Source: Alphaproteobacteria bacterium
GTDB lineage: Bacteria; Pseudomonadota; Alphaproteobacteria; MPNO01; UBA2964
Assembly (NCBI GenBank): GCA_009377375.1
Contig: WHUE01000030.1
Location: 1 to 41,179 of the forward strand
Reading direction: 5' to 3'
DNA: 41,179 bases
How positions within the stretch are numbered: the first letter of the stretch is position 1; the number at the start of each line of letters is the position of its first letter. This document shows, piece after piece, positions 24,420 to 35,775 of the stretch. The notes beneath the pieces were generated by a model. That model did not search any database. It was given only the letters and a program-made list of their open reading frames with translations, and was not told where the DNA came from. A program made the position numbers and the translations under genes.

Positions 24420-25115
24420 ATGCTGATTGTGGACGGTGTGGACCTGCATTACGGCGCCAGCCAGGCGCTGCGCGGCGTCAGCCTGGAGGCGCCGCTGGGC
24501 GAGGTCACCTGCGTGCTCGGGCGCAACGGCGTCGGCAAGACCAGCCTGCTGCGCGCGATCATGGGCCAGCACCGGGTCAGCGCCGGCGCGATCCGCTGGA
24601 ACGATGCCGATGTCACCGGCCTGCCGCCGCACCGCCGCGCCGCCGCGGGCATCGCGCTGGTGCCGCAGGGCCGCGAGATCTTCCCGCTGCTGACGGTCGA
24701 GGAAAACCTGCGCACCGGCTTCGCCTGCCTGCCGCGCGGCAGCCGCACGGTGCCGGACGAGATATTCGAGCTGTTCCCGGTGCTGCGCGACATGATGGGC
24801 CGTCGCGGCGGCGACCTGTCCGGCGGACAGCAGCAGCAGCTCGCCATCGCCCGCGCGCTGGTCACGCGGCCCGGCCTGCTGCTGCTGGACGAGCCGACCG
24901 AGGGCATCCAGCCCTCCATCATCAAGGATATCGGCCGCGTCATCGGCAAGCTGGCCGCGCGCAGCGACATGGCGATCGTGCTGGTGGAGCAGTATTTCGA
25001 GTTCGCCCGTGACCTCGCCGACCGCTACATTGTGCTCGATCGCGGCGACGTCGTCATGGCGGGCCGGACCGGGGAGATGGTGGAAAGCGATGTCCGTCGC
25101 CACCTTACCGTCTGA
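24420..25115 (+). CDS. urtE: urea ABC transporter, ATP-binding protein UrtE
   Basis: A 231-residue LivF-type ABC ATPase. It shows GRNGVGKT (34-41), LVPQGREIFPLLTVEENL, the signature LSGGQQQQLAIARAL, and LLLLDEPTEGIQPSII; the last two are characteristic of UrtE. It is the second ATPase of the urea importer. The coding sequence continues past the start of ureD: the ureD ATG at 25090 lies inside the last nine codons of urtE, giving a 26-bp overlap and physically joining transport and urease genes. Confidence 0.95.
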   Translation: MLIVDGVDLHYGASQALRGVSLEAPLGEVTCVLGRNGVGKTSLLRAIMGQHRVSAGAIRWNDADVTGLPPHRRAAAGIALVPQGREIFPLLTVEENLRTGFACLPRGSRTVPDEIFELFPVLRDMMGRRGGDLSGGQQQQLAIARALVTRPGLLLLDEPTEGIQPSIIKDIGRVIGKLAARSDMAIVLVEQYFEFARDLADRYIVLDRGDVVMAGRTGEMVESDVRRHLTV

Positions 25116-25974
25116 CGATGCCGTGCAGGAGCCCGCGCCGCGATCTTCTCCCGTCCGCGCCGAAGGCAGGGTGGAGCTGCGCTTTGCGCGGCGCGGGGCC
25201 GCCACGCGGCTGTCCCATCTCTACCAGCGCGATCCCTGCCGCGTGCTGTTCCCCAACGTGCAGGCCGGCGAGCCGCCGCTGGGGGTGATCGTCACCACTT
25301 CGGGCGGGGTGGTCGGCGGCGACAGCCTGACCTATTCGATCCATGCCGGCCGGCGGACCAACTGCACGGTGACCACCCAGGCGGCGGAGAAGATCTACCG
25401 CTCCGACGGCGCGGCGAGCACGATCGACGTCCGCCTGCGCGCCGGCGCCGACGCCGCCTGCGAATGGGTGCCGCAGGAAACCATCCTGTTCGACCGCGCC
25501 CGGCTGCGCCGCGCCACCACGGTCGATCTCGGCCCGCGCGCCCGGCTGATCGCGGGCGAGATGGTCGTGTTCGGCCGCGCCGCCCACGGCGAGCGCGTCC
25601 TCGACGGGCTGCTGCACGATTCGTGGCGGGTGCGGCGCTCCGGCCGGCTGGTCTGGGCCGACGCGCTGGCGCTCGATGGCGATATCGGCGAGATCATGGG
25701 GCATCCGGCCTCGTTCGGCGGCGCGGCGGCGGTGGCGACGATGATCTATTGCGGCGAGGACGCGCCGGCCCGGGTGTATGCGGTGCGCGCGGCGCTGTCC
25801 GCGGTCGCTTCCGGGTGCCGGGCGGGGGCGAGCTGCATCGGCGACGTTCTGGTGACGCGCCTGCTCGGGGCGGATATCGTCGCGGTCCGCGAGGCGTTCG
25901 CCGGGTTGTGGGCCCGGCTCCGGTCGGAGGCGATGGGACGCGCCCCCCGGACGCCGCGGCTGTGGAACATGTAG
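25090..25974 (+). CDS. ureD: urease accessory protein UreD
   Basis: A 294-residue urease maturation scaffold (UreD/UreH) that binds the UreABC apoenzyme and, with UreF and UreG, helps load nickel. Diagnostic segments are [49 protein letters not shown], and [23 protein letters not shown]. Length is near the usual 270-290. The ATG at 25090 is chosen; an upstream ATG at 25009 in the same frame would extend by 27 residues entirely within urtE and has no family match. The ureD stop is 34 bp before ureA. Confidence 0.93.
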   Translation: MSVATLPSDDAVQEPAPRSSPVRAEGRVELRFARRGAATRLSHLYQRDPCRVLFPNVQAGEPPLGVIVTTSGGVVGGDSLTYSIHAGRRTNCTVTTQAAEKIYRSDGAASTIDVRLRAGADAACEWVPQETILFDRARLRRATTVDLGPRARLIAGEMVVFGRAAHGERVLDGLLHDSWRVRRSGRLVWADALALDGDIGEIMGHPASFGGAAAVATMIYCGEDAPARVYAVRAALSAVASGCRAGASCIGDVLVTRLLGADIVAVREAFAGLWARLRSEAMGRAPRTPRLWNM

Positions 25975-26008
25975 GCGCCGATCGAAAGCGCGGGGGAGAC
26001 TACGCAGA

Positions 26009-26311
26009 ATGCATCTGACGCCCAGGGAGAAGGACAAGCTGCTGGTCGCCATGGCGGCCGAGGTGGCGCGCAGGCGCCTTGCGCGCGGGGTGAAGCTGAA
26101 CCATCCGGAGGCGGTGGCGCTGATTACCGATTTCGTGGTCGAGGGCGCCCGCGACGGCCGCACGGTCGCCGAGCTGATGCGCGACGGCGCGACCGTGCTG
26201 AAGCGCGTCCAGGTGATGGAGGGCATCGCCGAGATGGTCCACGAGATCCAGGTGGAAGCCACCTTCCCCGACGGGACCAAGCTGGTCACCGTGCACGAGC
26301 CGATCCGCTGA
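26009..26311 (+). CDS. ureA: urease gamma subunit
   Basis: A 100-residue structural subunit of urease. [39 protein letters not shown] is the standard N-terminus, and the rest ([51 protein letters not shown]) is full length. It forms the trimer (alpha-beta-gamma)3 with UreB and UreC. A GGGGGAG ribosome site lies 10 nt before the ATG. ureB starts 17 bp downstream. Separate gamma and beta genes are the usual bacterial arrangement, in contrast to the fused forms of Helicobacter. Confidence 0.98.
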   Translation: MHLTPREKDKLLVAMAAEVARRRLARGVKLNHPEAVALITDFVVEGARDGRTVAELMRDGATVLKRVQVMEGIAEMVHEIQVEATFPDGTKLVTVHEPIR

Positions 26312-26328
26312 GACGGGGGAGGGACGCG

Positions 26329-26640
26329 ATGATACCGGGAGAAGTTTTCTGCGCCGACGGCGCGATTACCCTGAACGCGGGGCGCGAGACGGTGGAGCTC
26401 TCTGTCGCCAATACCGGCGACCGGCCGGTGCAGGTCGGCTCTCACTATCATTTCTTCGAGGTCAATGACGGGCTCGATTTCGACCGCGCGGTCGCGCGGG
26501 GCTTTCGCCTCGACATCCCCGCCGGTACCGCCGTCCGGTTCGAGCCGGGCCAGACGCGGACCGTGCGCCTCGTCGCCTATGCCGGCAACCGCGTCGTCGC
26601 CGGGTTCCAGGGACGCGTCAACGGACCGCTGGAGGGCTGA
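26329..26640 (+). CDS. ureB: urease beta subunit
   Basis: A 103-residue structural subunit. [54 protein letters not shown] is characteristic, with the SHYHFFE segment that packs against the active-site region of UreC, and the C-terminal [19 protein letters not shown]. Length is standard. A purine-rich GGGGGAGGGA site precedes the ATG. The gene is separated from ureC by 3 bp. Confidence 0.98.
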   Translation: MIPGEVFCADGAITLNAGRETVELSVANTGDRPVQVGSHYHFFEVNDGLDFDRAVARGFRLDIPAGTAVRFEPGQTRTVRLVAYAGNRVVAGFQGRVNGPLEG

Positions 26641-26643
26641 GAA

Positions 26644-28356
<1,713 letters not shown>

Positions 28357-28366
28357 GGGGACGGCG

Positions 28367-28855
28367 ATGGCGACGGCGCGCAGCTTCGAGCGGATGGGTT
28401 CATGGCCGGCGGACCGGGCGGTCGCGACCGTCACGCTGGATTTCGACCTGCGGAGCCGGCGGCGGATCGCGCTGACCTGCGACGACGGCAGCGCGCTGCT
28501 GGTGGATTTGCCGCGCGCCGCAGGGCTGCGCGCCGGGGACGGGCTGGCGCTGGAGGATGGCGGCTGGGTCGCCGTCCGCGCGGCCGACGAGGACATCGCC
28601 GAGATCGCCTGCGCCGATGCGGAGCAGCTTGCCCGCGTCGCCTGGCATCTCGGCAACCGGCATCTGCCGGTCCAGGTGCTGCCCGGCCGGCTGCGCATCC
28701 GCTACGACCATGTGATCGTCGGCATGGTTTCGGGGCTCGGCGCCGCCGCGACGCGGCTGCGCGCGCCGTTCGAGCCCGAGGCCGGCGCCTATGCCGGCGG
28801 CGTCCACGACCACGGGGAACACACCCATGCCCATGCCCCGACCGGAACAGAATGA
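28367..28855 (+). CDS. ureE: urease accessory protein UreE (nickel metallochaperone)
   Basis: A 162-residue UreE that carries nickel to the urease maturation complex. The N-terminal peptide-binding domain is followed by the metal-binding domain with the conserved WHLGNRHLPVQVLPGRLRIRYDHVI, and a short histidine-rich tail ([13 protein letters not shown], five His) that can bind additional nickel. The tail is shorter than the ten-histidine tail of Klebsiella UreE. It starts 10 bp after ureC behind GAGGGGA and overlaps the start of ureF by 29 bp. Confidence 0.95.
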   Translation: MATARSFERMGSWPADRAVATVTLDFDLRSRRRIALTCDDGSALLVDLPRAAGLRAGDGLALEDGGWVAVRAADEDIAEIACADAEQLARVAWHLGNRHLPVQVLPGRLRIRYDHVIVGMVSGLGAAATRLRAPFEPEAGAYAGGVHDHGEHTHAHAPTGTE

Positions 28856-29524
28856 CACCGCGCTCTACCGCCTGATGGGATGGCTGTCGCCCTCCTATCC
28901 GGTCGGCGCGTTCAGCTACAGCCACGGCATCGAGTTCGCGGTGGAGGACAGGCTGGTCCGGGACCGGGAAACGCTGACGGACTGGATCGCCACCGTTCTC
29001 ACGCTCAGCACGGGGCGCGCCGACGGCGTGTTCCTGCGCGAAACCGTGATCCGCGCCGCCGCCGGCGACCGCGAGGGGCTGGCGGAGATCGCGGCGCTGG
29101 CCGCCGCGTTCCAGGGCTCGGCGGAGCTGGCCGCGGAATCGCTGGGCCAGGGGGCGGCGTTCGTGATCGCCACCCGCGCCGCCTGGCCGGCGCCCCTGCT
29201 GGACGAGGCGGTGGACTGGATCGACTCGCCGATCGCCTATCCGGTGGCGGTCGGGCTCGCCTGCGCCGCGCACCGGATTCCGCTCAAGGCGTCGATGCTC
29301 GCCTATCTGCACGGCTTCGCTGCGAACCTGGTGTCGGCCGGGGTGCGGCTGATCCCGCTGGGCCAGACCGACGGGCAGATCTGCCTGCGCATGCTGGAGC
29401 CGGTGGCCTGCAACGCCCGCGACGCGGCGCTGTCGACCCCGCTGGACGAGCTCGGTACGGCGACGCCGATGGCCGAATGGACGTCGATGCAACACGAAAC
29501 CCAGTATACGAGGCTGTTCCGATC

Positions 29525-29528
<4 letters not shown>
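28827..29528 (+). CDS. ureF: urease accessory protein UreF
   Basis: A 233-residue all-helical protein that bridges UreD and UreG and acts in GTP-dependent nickel insertion. [31 protein letters not shown] near the N-terminus is the UreF signature; the C-terminal part ([28 protein letters not shown]) is also typical. The ATG at 28827 is chosen because GGGGA lies 8 nt upstream; ATG codons at 28791 and 28833 are alternatives, and only the N-terminal 12 or so residues are affected. The stop overlaps the ureG start as ATGA. Confidence 0.94.
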
Positions 29529-30169
<641 letters not shown>

Positions 30170-30173
30170 GCGC

Positions 30174-30202
30174 TTGCCCGGGGGCATGCCCGATCCTAGT
30201 TT
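30174..30202 (+). promoter_or_regulatory. weak promoter candidate with internal palindrome before the CmcJ/NvfI-type gene
   Basis: TTGCCC (30174-30179) and TAGTTT (30197-30202) are 17 bp apart. The spacer contains the perfect palindrome GGGCATGCCC (30182-30191). The -10 match is poor, so the gene may instead be read through from ureG. Confidence 0.3.
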
Positions 30203-30249
30203 CTCCCTATCGGCCGGCTTCCGGCGCAGGGCATGAGGGCAGGTGAGAC

Positions 30250-31086
30250 ATGGCAAGCGTTGTCGAAAGGGTGGAAAGCCCGACCGTCAGGGCGACGGTC
30301 CAGTTTTCGGTGAACACCGGCAAGGCGCCGGTGGCGCTGGTCAAGCAGCCCGGCGAGGGCGAGGACGAGCGCATCGGCACGTTCGAGCAGCGCGAGATCG
30401 AAATCCATGACGGCCGCGCCGTCGCAGTGGCGCTCGACCTCGACCGCCACGGGTTCCGGCTGACGGACTATCCGACCGCGGTGAAGGATTTCTACGACGA
30501 CGAGGAAGTCCGCGCCGTCTACTACCCCGAGATGGAACGCCTGGTGAGGGCGGAGACCGGGGCGGCGAAGGTCGTCGTGTTCGACCACACGATCCGCGTC
30601 GGCGACAGGGGCAAGCAGGAGGCGCACAAGGTGCGCGCGCCCGTGCGCAACATGCATAACGACTTCACCGTGCGGTCCGCGGAACAGCGCGTGCGCGACC
30701 TGCTGCCGGCGGCGGAGGCCGAGGCGCGGCTGGCGAAGCGTTTTGGTTCGATCAACGTGTGGCGTCCGATCGCCGGGCCGGTGCTGACCGCGCCGCTGGC
30801 GATCTGCGAATACGGCTCCATCGCCGACGGCGACCTGATCGCGGCGGAGCGGCGCTACCAGGACCGGATCGGCGGGGTCTATCACCTCAGCTACAACGCG
30901 GAGCAGCGCTGGTACTACTTCCCCAGGATGGAAACGGGCGAGGTGGTGCTGCTCAAATGCTTCGACAGCCTGACCGACGGCACCGCGCGCTGGACCGCCC
31001 ACGGCTCGTTCGATCACCCGGACACGCCGGCGGACGCGCCGCCCCGGGAAAGCATCGAGATCCGCACCATGATGTTCTGGGACTGA
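30250..31086 (+). CDS. CmcJ/NvfI family oxidoreductase (putative Fe/2-oxoglutarate enzyme)
   Basis: A 278-residue protein resembling the CmcJ/NvfI family, known from cephamycin 7-alpha-methoxylation (CmcJ) and a fungal Fe/2-oxoglutarate endoperoxide-forming enzyme (NvfI). The features seen are an HxD pair, His136 and Asp138 in RNMHNDFT, a distal His251 in TAHGSFDHP, and Arg266 in DAPPRESIEIR, matching the family C-terminal pattern. An iron-dependent oxygenase is the best call; the substrate is unknown. It follows the urease operon on the same strand but has no evident link to urea metabolism. It converges with the MFS gene with a 7-bp gap. Confidence 0.8.
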   Translation: MASVVERVESPTVRATVQFSVNTGKAPVALVKQPGEGEDERIGTFEQREIEIHDGRAVAVALDLDRHGFRLTDYPTAVKDFYDDEEVRAVYYPEMERLVRAETGAAKVVVFDHTIRVGDRGKQEAHKVRAPVRNMHNDFTVRSAEQRVRDLLPAAEAEARLAKRFGSINVWRPIAGPVLTAPLAICEYGSIADGDLIAAERRYQDRIGGVYHLSYNAEQRWYYFPRMETGEVVLLKCFDSLTDGTARWTAHGSFDHPDTPADAPPRESIEIRTMMFWD

Positions 31087-31093
31087 CCGGGGA

Positions 31094-32335
31094 TCACGTT
31101 TCCATCGCACGCGCCATCGCCGCTTGGCGGCGGTTTGCCCAGACCCAGAGCCCGATGCAGATCAGCGCGCCGCCGGCCACCGGCCAGCGCAGCCCGGTGT
31201 ATTCGGCAACCCAGCCCATCAGCAGCGCGCCGATCGACGGGCCGCCGCGGGCGATCAGCGTATAAATGCTGAGCACCCGGCCCCGCATCGCGCCTTCCAC
31301 CGCCGTCTGCAGCAACGTCTGCTCGGTCACGCCGATGGTCACCATGGCGAATCCGCCCACGACGGTGCAAACGAGCGCGACCCAGAAGATGTCGGTGGCG
31401 ACGAAGCCGAGCAGCGACAGCGCGAGCAGCAGCGTGCTGCCGACCAGCATGCGCGTCAGCCCCGCCACCCCTTCGCGGCGGGCCAGCATCAGGCTGCCGA
31501 GGAACGCGCCGACGCCCACCATGGCTGTCAGCCAGGCGAGCCCGTCGGCGCCCCGGCTGAAGATTCTGTCGGCGAAGCCCGGGAACAGGTCGACATAGGG
31601 CCGCCCGAACACCGAGGTCATGGCGAGCAGGATCAGCAGCGGCCCGATCCCCGGATGCTTCGCCGCGTAGCGGAACCCTTCCATGATCTCGGCGGGGATG
31701 TCCTTGGCCGGCTTGCGCTCGCGGTTCCCGGCCTCCTCCTTGAGCGTTACCGCATAGAGCGCCGCGATGAAGGCGATGTCCGACGCCGCGGTGAACACCA
31801 GCGCTGGCCCCACCCCCCAGGTGACGATGATGAAGCCGGCCAGCGCCGGCCCGCCGATGCGGGCGATGTTGAACAGCAGCGCGTTGACGCTGATCGCGCT
31901 GGTCAGCACGTCCCGTCCGACCAGCGCGTGGATGATCGACAGACGCACGGGATAGTTGAACGCCATGATCGTGCCGTTGGTCAGCACCAGGATCAGCAGC
32001 AGGTGGATGTCGATATGCCCGCTGAGCGTCAGCGCCGCGATGGCGCTGGAGACGATTGCGGACAGAAGGACGTAGAGCCGGATCGCGCGCAGCCGGTCCA
32101 GCCGGTCGGTCAGCGCGCCGGCGAGCGGCGCCATGACGATGTTCGGAAAGAAGTCGGCGAAGGCGATGACGCCAAGCCACGTGGGCGATTCCGTCAACTG
32201 CCAGGTCAGCCAGCCGACGGCGATGCGCTGCACCCACATGCCGAGCTGGCCGAGAAAGTTGCCCGACATGTAGTTGCGGAAATTTGCGACCCGCAGCGTG
32301 CGCGAAAGCGCGCCGAAGCCTGCGAACTCTGACAT
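31094..32335 (-). CDS. MFS transporter (EntS-like efflux family)
   Basis: A 413-residue inner-membrane protein with about 12 hydrophobic segments. FRNYMSGNFLGQLGMWVQRIAVGWLTWQLTESPTWLGVIAFADFFPNIVMAPLAGALTDR in the first segments matches the MFS_3 family (EntS-type exporters), with the loop motif GALTDRLDRLR between helices 2 and 3. The substrate is not predictable. The start ATG at 32335 is chosen because family similarity begins at once (MSEFAGFGALSRTLRVANFR); an open frame extends 61 codons upstream into the divergent spacer without family match. A GC-rich dyad at 32357-32375 lies just upstream. Confidence 0.88.
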   Translation of the reverse strand: MSEFAGFGALSRTLRVANFRNYMSGNFLGQLGMWVQRIAVGWLTWQLTESPTWLGVIAFADFFPNIVMAPLAGALTDRLDRLRAIRLYVLLSAIVSSAIAALTLSGHIDIHLLLILVLTNGTIMAFNYPVRLSIIHALVGRDVLTSAISVNALLFNIARIGGPALAGFIIVTWGVGPALVFTAASDIAFIAALYAVTLKEEAGNRERKPAKDIPAEIMEGFRYAAKHPGIGPLLILLAMTSVFGRPYVDLFPGFADRIFSRGADGLAWLTAMVGVGAFLGSLMLARREGVAGLTRMLVGSTLLLALSLLGFVATDIFWVALVCTVVGGFAMVTIGVTEQTLLQTAVEGAMRGRVLSIYTLIARGGPSIGALLMGWVAEYTGLRWPVAGGALICIGLWVWANRRQAAMARAMET

Positions 32336-32356
32336 GCGCGTCCTTGCCGGCTGTTT

Positions 32357-32375
32357 CCGGGCGGACAACGCCCGG
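32357..32375. promoter_or_regulatory. candidate operator upstream of the MFS gene
   Basis: Perfect 7-bp arms CCGGGCG and CGCCCGG around GACAA, 21 bp upstream of the MFS start on the divergent strand. It could be an operator or a 5'-leader hairpin. Confidence 0.35.
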
Positions 32376-32452
32376 TGGAATGGACGCCAGCATACACCGG
32401 CTCTTCGCGCCGCTACAGCCCGGCCGGCGGCATTCGGCCTGGAAGCCCACTC

Positions 32453-32481
32453 TTGCAACGCGGGTTTGGTGGACGTAGCCT
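32453..32481 (+). promoter_or_regulatory. candidate promoter of the TctC/TctAB unit
   Basis: TTGCAA (32453-32458) and TAGCCT (32476-32481) are spaced by 17 bp. The leader would be about 85 nt before the ATG at 32571. Confidence 0.4.
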
Positions 32482-32570
32482 CGACATTGAGGCCCTGTGG
32501 CGGGGCGCCGCTCCGCACGGGGGGAGGAGAATGGCGCGGTCATTTCACGTGCCCAAAGGGAGGCTTCAAC

Positions 32571-33656
32571 ATGCATTCTTTCAGGACCATCGCCCTGGCG
32601 ACGGGCGTTGCCGCGCTGTGCGGCATCGCGGCGGTTCCCGCGACCGCTCAGTTCTACAAGGGCAAGACGCTTAACGTGATCATCAATTACGGCGCCGGCG
32701 GCAACACGGACGTTCAGGGCCGTTCGGTGCTGCGGTTCATGGAGGAGTACATTCCCGGCAAGCCGCGCATCGTCGTGCGCAACATGCCGGGCGCCGGCGG
32801 GATCGTCGGCACCAACTACCTCGTGAAGGCGGGGAAGAAGGACGGCTCCATGATGGGGGTCTTCACCATCGCCGCCATGGCGGAGCTGGTTCAGGACAAG
32901 GCGCTGCAGGTCAGCCACAAGGACCTGGTCTATATCGGCGCGATCGGCCAGCAGCAGATCGCGCATATCCGCAGGGACGCGGTGCCCGGCGGTATGAAGG
33001 AGCCGACCGACTTCCTGAAGATCAAGGAGCCCTTCAAGTCCGCGGGGCACGCTCCGACCAGCTCGAAGGACGTCTCGATCAAGCTGACGCTCGACCTGCT
33101 CGGCATGAAGCACGACCATGTCACCGGCTTCAAGGGCGCCAACGACATCCGCCGCGCCATCCTGCAGAACAACGTCCAGTACACCGAGGATTCGCTCACC
33201 GGCTACTACGCCGGCGTGGTGCCGGTTCTGGTCAAGCCCGGCATCTCCGCGCCGATCTGGCATGTCGGCGTACCGACGAAGGACGGCGGGCTCGTCCATG
33301 CGGAAACGGTGGACAAGGATATCCCGACCTTCCTCGACATCTACAAGGCCAAGCACGGCAAGGACGCCATGCCGAAGGGCGCGGCCTGGCAGGCCTATCG
33401 CAAGATCGCCCAGCTTCGGCAGGTGTTGCGCGTCATCGTCATGCCGCAGGGTGTGCCGGAGCAGGCGGTGGCGGATCTGCGCGAAGCGTGGGCGAAGACC
33501 ACGAAGGACGCGGGATATCTCGCCGAATACAAGAAGCAAAATTCGAGCGAGCTCGAGCCGCTGATCGGGAACGACGCGCAGGAGGTGGTGAGCGAGCTTC
33601 TGACCGTTCCGCCCGAGGCGCGGGAATACCTGCAGAACATCGTCAGCGCGAAGTAA
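32571..33656 (+). CDS. tripartite tricarboxylate transporter (TctC/Bug-type) substrate-binding protein
   Basis: A 361-residue periplasmic binding protein. The signal peptide is MHSFRTIALATGVAALCGIA... with likely cleavage after ATA (about residue 25), followed by FYKGKTLNVIINYGAGGNTDVQGRSVLRFMEEYIPGKPRIVVRNMPGAGGIVGTNYL, the first ligand-binding beta strand and the NMPGAGG loop of Bug/TctC proteins. It is longer than the usual 320-330 residues and looks divergent. The ligand is unknown; carboxylates are usual for the family. AAGGGAGG lies 7 nt before the ATG. The permease gene follows after a stem-loop. Confidence 0.85.
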   Translation: MHSFRTIALATGVAALCGIAAVPATAQFYKGKTLNVIINYGAGGNTDVQGRSVLRFMEEYIPGKPRIVVRNMPGAGGIVGTNYLVKAGKKDGSMMGVFTIAAMAELVQDKALQVSHKDLVYIGAIGQQQIAHIRRDAVPGGMKEPTDFLKIKEPFKSAGHAPTSSKDVSIKLTLDLLGMKHDHVTGFKGANDIRRAILQNNVQYTEDSLTGYYAGVVPVLVKPGISAPIWHVGVPTKDGGLVHAETVDKDIPTFLDIYKAKHGKDAMPKGAAWQAYRKIAQLRQVLRVIVMPQGVPEQAVADLREAWAKTTKDAGYLAEYKKQNSSELEPLIGNDAQEVVSELLTVPPEAREYLQNIVSAK

Positions 33657-33688
33657 TCGCTGGCGTCCGCGCCGCCACAAGGGTCGGG

Positions 33689-33712
33689 CCGGAACGCGGC
33701 AGCGCGTTCCGG
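33689..33712 (+). other. stem-loop between the TctC-type and TctAB-type genes
   Basis: Perfect 10-bp stem CCGGAACGCG (33689-33698) / CGCGTTCCGG (33703-33712) with a GCAG loop, no T-run. The position after a binding-protein gene parallels the urtA-urtB stem-loop. Confidence 0.6.
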
Positions 33713-33738
33713 TCGTTCCTGCCGCCCGGTGAATCCGC

Positions 33739-35709
33739 ATGTTCGATGCCGTAATTGATGGGCTTCTGCTGGTCGTGCAATGGCCGGCGGCCGGCTACCT
33801 CCTGCTCGGGGTGATGCTCGGCATGTTCTTCGGCGCGGTGCCGGGGCTGTCGGGGCTGGTCGGCATGGCGATCCTGCTGCCGTTCACCTTCGGGCTGGAC
33901 GCGGGGTCGGCCTTCGCCTTCCTGCTCGGCATGTATGCCGTCACCACCACCGCGGACACGCTGTCCTCCGTCCTGCTGGGCGTGCCGGGGACGGCCGCCA
34001 GCCAGGCGACCATTCTCGACGGCTATCCGATGGCGCAGCGGGGCGAGGCGTCGCGCGCCCTGGGCGCGGCCTACATGGTCTCGATGGTGGGCGGGGTGCT
34101 GGGCGCGGTCTTCCTCGCGCTGTCGATCCCGCTGGTCAAGCCGCTGATCCTGTCCTTCGCCGAGCCGGAGTTCTTCATGCTGGCGGTCCTCGGCCTGACC
34201 ATGGTGGGGTCGCTGTCGGGCGGCTCGATCTACAAGGGCCTGGCCTCCGCCTGCCTCGGGCTGCTGCTGTCGATGATCGGCTATGCGGAGTTCGGCGGCA
34301 TTCCGCGCTACACGTTCGGCGAAAACTACCTGCTCGACGGGCTGCCTCTCGTGCCGGTGGTGCTCGGGCTGTTCGCGCTGCCGGAGATGATCGACCTCGC
34401 GGTGCGGGGCAGCTCCATCAGCCGCGTCGCCGATGCCGGCACCGGCATGCTGGACGGATTCAAGGATGCCGGCCGGCACTGGTGGCTGGCGCTGCGCTGC
34501 ACCGCCATCGGCGTCTATGTCGGCATGCTGCCCGGCCTCGGCGGCTCGCTGGTGGACTGGGTCGCTTACGGCCACGCGGTGCAGTCGGCCAAGGACAAGT
34601 CGCAGTTCGGCAAGGGCGACATCCGCGGGGTGATCGCGCCGGAAGCCGCCAACAATGCGATGAAGGGCGGCGCCCTGCTGCCGACCATCGCCTTCGCCAT
34701 CCCGGGCAGCGCCGCGATGGCGATCCTGCTCAGCGCCTTCCTGATCCAGGGGCTGGAGCCCGGCCCGCGCATGCTGACCGACCGGCTGGACATCAGCTTC
34801 AGCCTGGTGTGGACGCTGGTCATTGCCAACATCCTGGGCGCCGGGCTGCTGATGGTCTGGGGCCAGCAGGTGGCCAAGGTCACCTTCCTGCCCGGCCATT
34901 TCCTGGTGCCGGCGATCGTGCTGTTCGTCTTCATGGGGGCGTGGATCGGCAACGGGGTCCTCGGCGACTGGATTTCGCTGCTGCTGTTCGGGCTCATCGG
35001 CTGGGTGATGAAGCTCTCCGGCTGGTCGCGCCCGCCGCTGGTGCTCGGCTACATCCTCGGCAAGATCATGGAGAACGGCTTGCAGATCGGGGTGCAGACG
35101 CATGGCTGGAACTTCCTGACCGGCCCGGTGATGCTGATCATCATGGGGCTGATCGCGATCACCCTCGTCGCCGCGTGGCGCCGCCACCGGAAGGATCGCG
35201 CCGCGGCGATCGTCGCCGGGCCGGCCAAGGCGGTGGGCGACGCGGTGGAGGTGACGAATCCCGGCGTTGCGCTGGTCTTCGACGTCCTGCTGCTGGCGAT
35301 GTTCATCGCCGCGGCGGTCATGGCCGTCGAGTGGCGGCCCGCGGCGCGGCTGTTCCCGCTGGTTTCCGCCCTGCCGGCGATCCTGTTGCTGGTCATCGTC
35401 GTCTGGTGCGATGCGCGCTTCCTGCGCGAACGCGCCGCCGGCCCGGCGGAGGACGCCGCCGGCGTTGCCCTGCGGCGCGGAAGCGCCTTTTATCTCTGGA
35501 TGGTGGCGATCGTCGCCGCGACGCTGGTGATCGGCCAGTACTTCGCGTTGCTGGCGTTCGTCGCGCTCTACCTCCGTATCTGGGGCCGGGCGGGCTGGGC
35601 GCTGGTCGCCGCCTACACGTTCGGATCTGGCGTGGTGCTGTACCTGCTGTTCAACCTGGTGGTGCCGGTGCTGTGGCATGAATCCCCCTTCTTCAGCCTG
35701 TTCACCTGA
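33739..35709 (+). CDS. tripartite tricarboxylate transporter permease, TctA fused to a TctB-like domain
   Basis: A 656-residue polytopic membrane protein. Residues 1-500 are TctA: GAVPGLSGLVGMAILLPFTFGLD, AVTTTADTLSSVLLGVPGTAASQATILDGYPMAQRGEASRALGAAY, and VGMLPGLGGSLVDWVAYGHAVQSAKDKSQFGKGDIRGVIAPEAANNA, all standard. After a charged linker (RRHRKDRAAAIVAGPAKAVGDAVEV, about 480-505) there are four further hydrophobic segments with the layout of the small TctB subunit (about 150 residues). TctA and TctB are normally separate genes, so this is a permease fusion. No other tctB lies nearby. Transport uses the ion gradient and the binding protein of the preceding gene. Confidence 0.87.
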   Translation: MFDAVIDGLLLVVQWPAAGYLLLGVMLGMFFGAVPGLSGLVGMAILLPFTFGLDAGSAFAFLLGMYAVTTTADTLSSVLLGVPGTAASQATILDGYPMAQRGEASRALGAAYMVSMVGGVLGAVFLALSIPLVKPLILSFAEPEFFMLAVLGLTMVGSLSGGSIYKGLASACLGLLLSMIGYAEFGGIPRYTFGENYLLDGLPLVPVVLGLFALPEMIDLAVRGSSISRVADAGTGMLDGFKDAGRHWWLALRCTAIGVYVGMLPGLGGSLVDWVAYGHAVQSAKDKSQFGKGDIRGVIAPEAANNAMKGGALLPTIAFAIPGSAAMAILLSAFLIQGLEPGPRMLTDRLDISFSLVWTLVIANILGAGLLMVWGQQVAKVTFLPGHFLVPAIVLFVFMGAWIGNGVLGDWISLLLFGLIGWVMKLSGWSRPPLVLGYILGKIMENGLQIGVQTHGWNFLTGPVMLIIMGLIAITLVAAWRRHRKDRAAAIVAGPAKAVGDAVEVTNPGVALVFDVLLLAMFIAAAVMAVEWRPAARLFPLVSALPAILLLVIVVWCDARFLRERAAGPAEDAAGVALRRGSAFYLWMVAIVAATLVIGQYFALLAFVALYLRIWGRAGWALVAAYTFGSGVVLYLLFNLVVPVLWHESPFFSLFT

Positions 35710-35775
35710 CGCAACCCGTCGCCGGTCAGGCGCGGTTGCCTTCAATTTGCCGCAAGGATCGGGCATACGGTTTCC

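Noticed and set aside
30174..30202. Terminator after ureG formed by the GGGCATGCCC palindrome
   Set aside because: The palindrome has no loop and no following T-run, so it cannot make a normal terminator hairpin.
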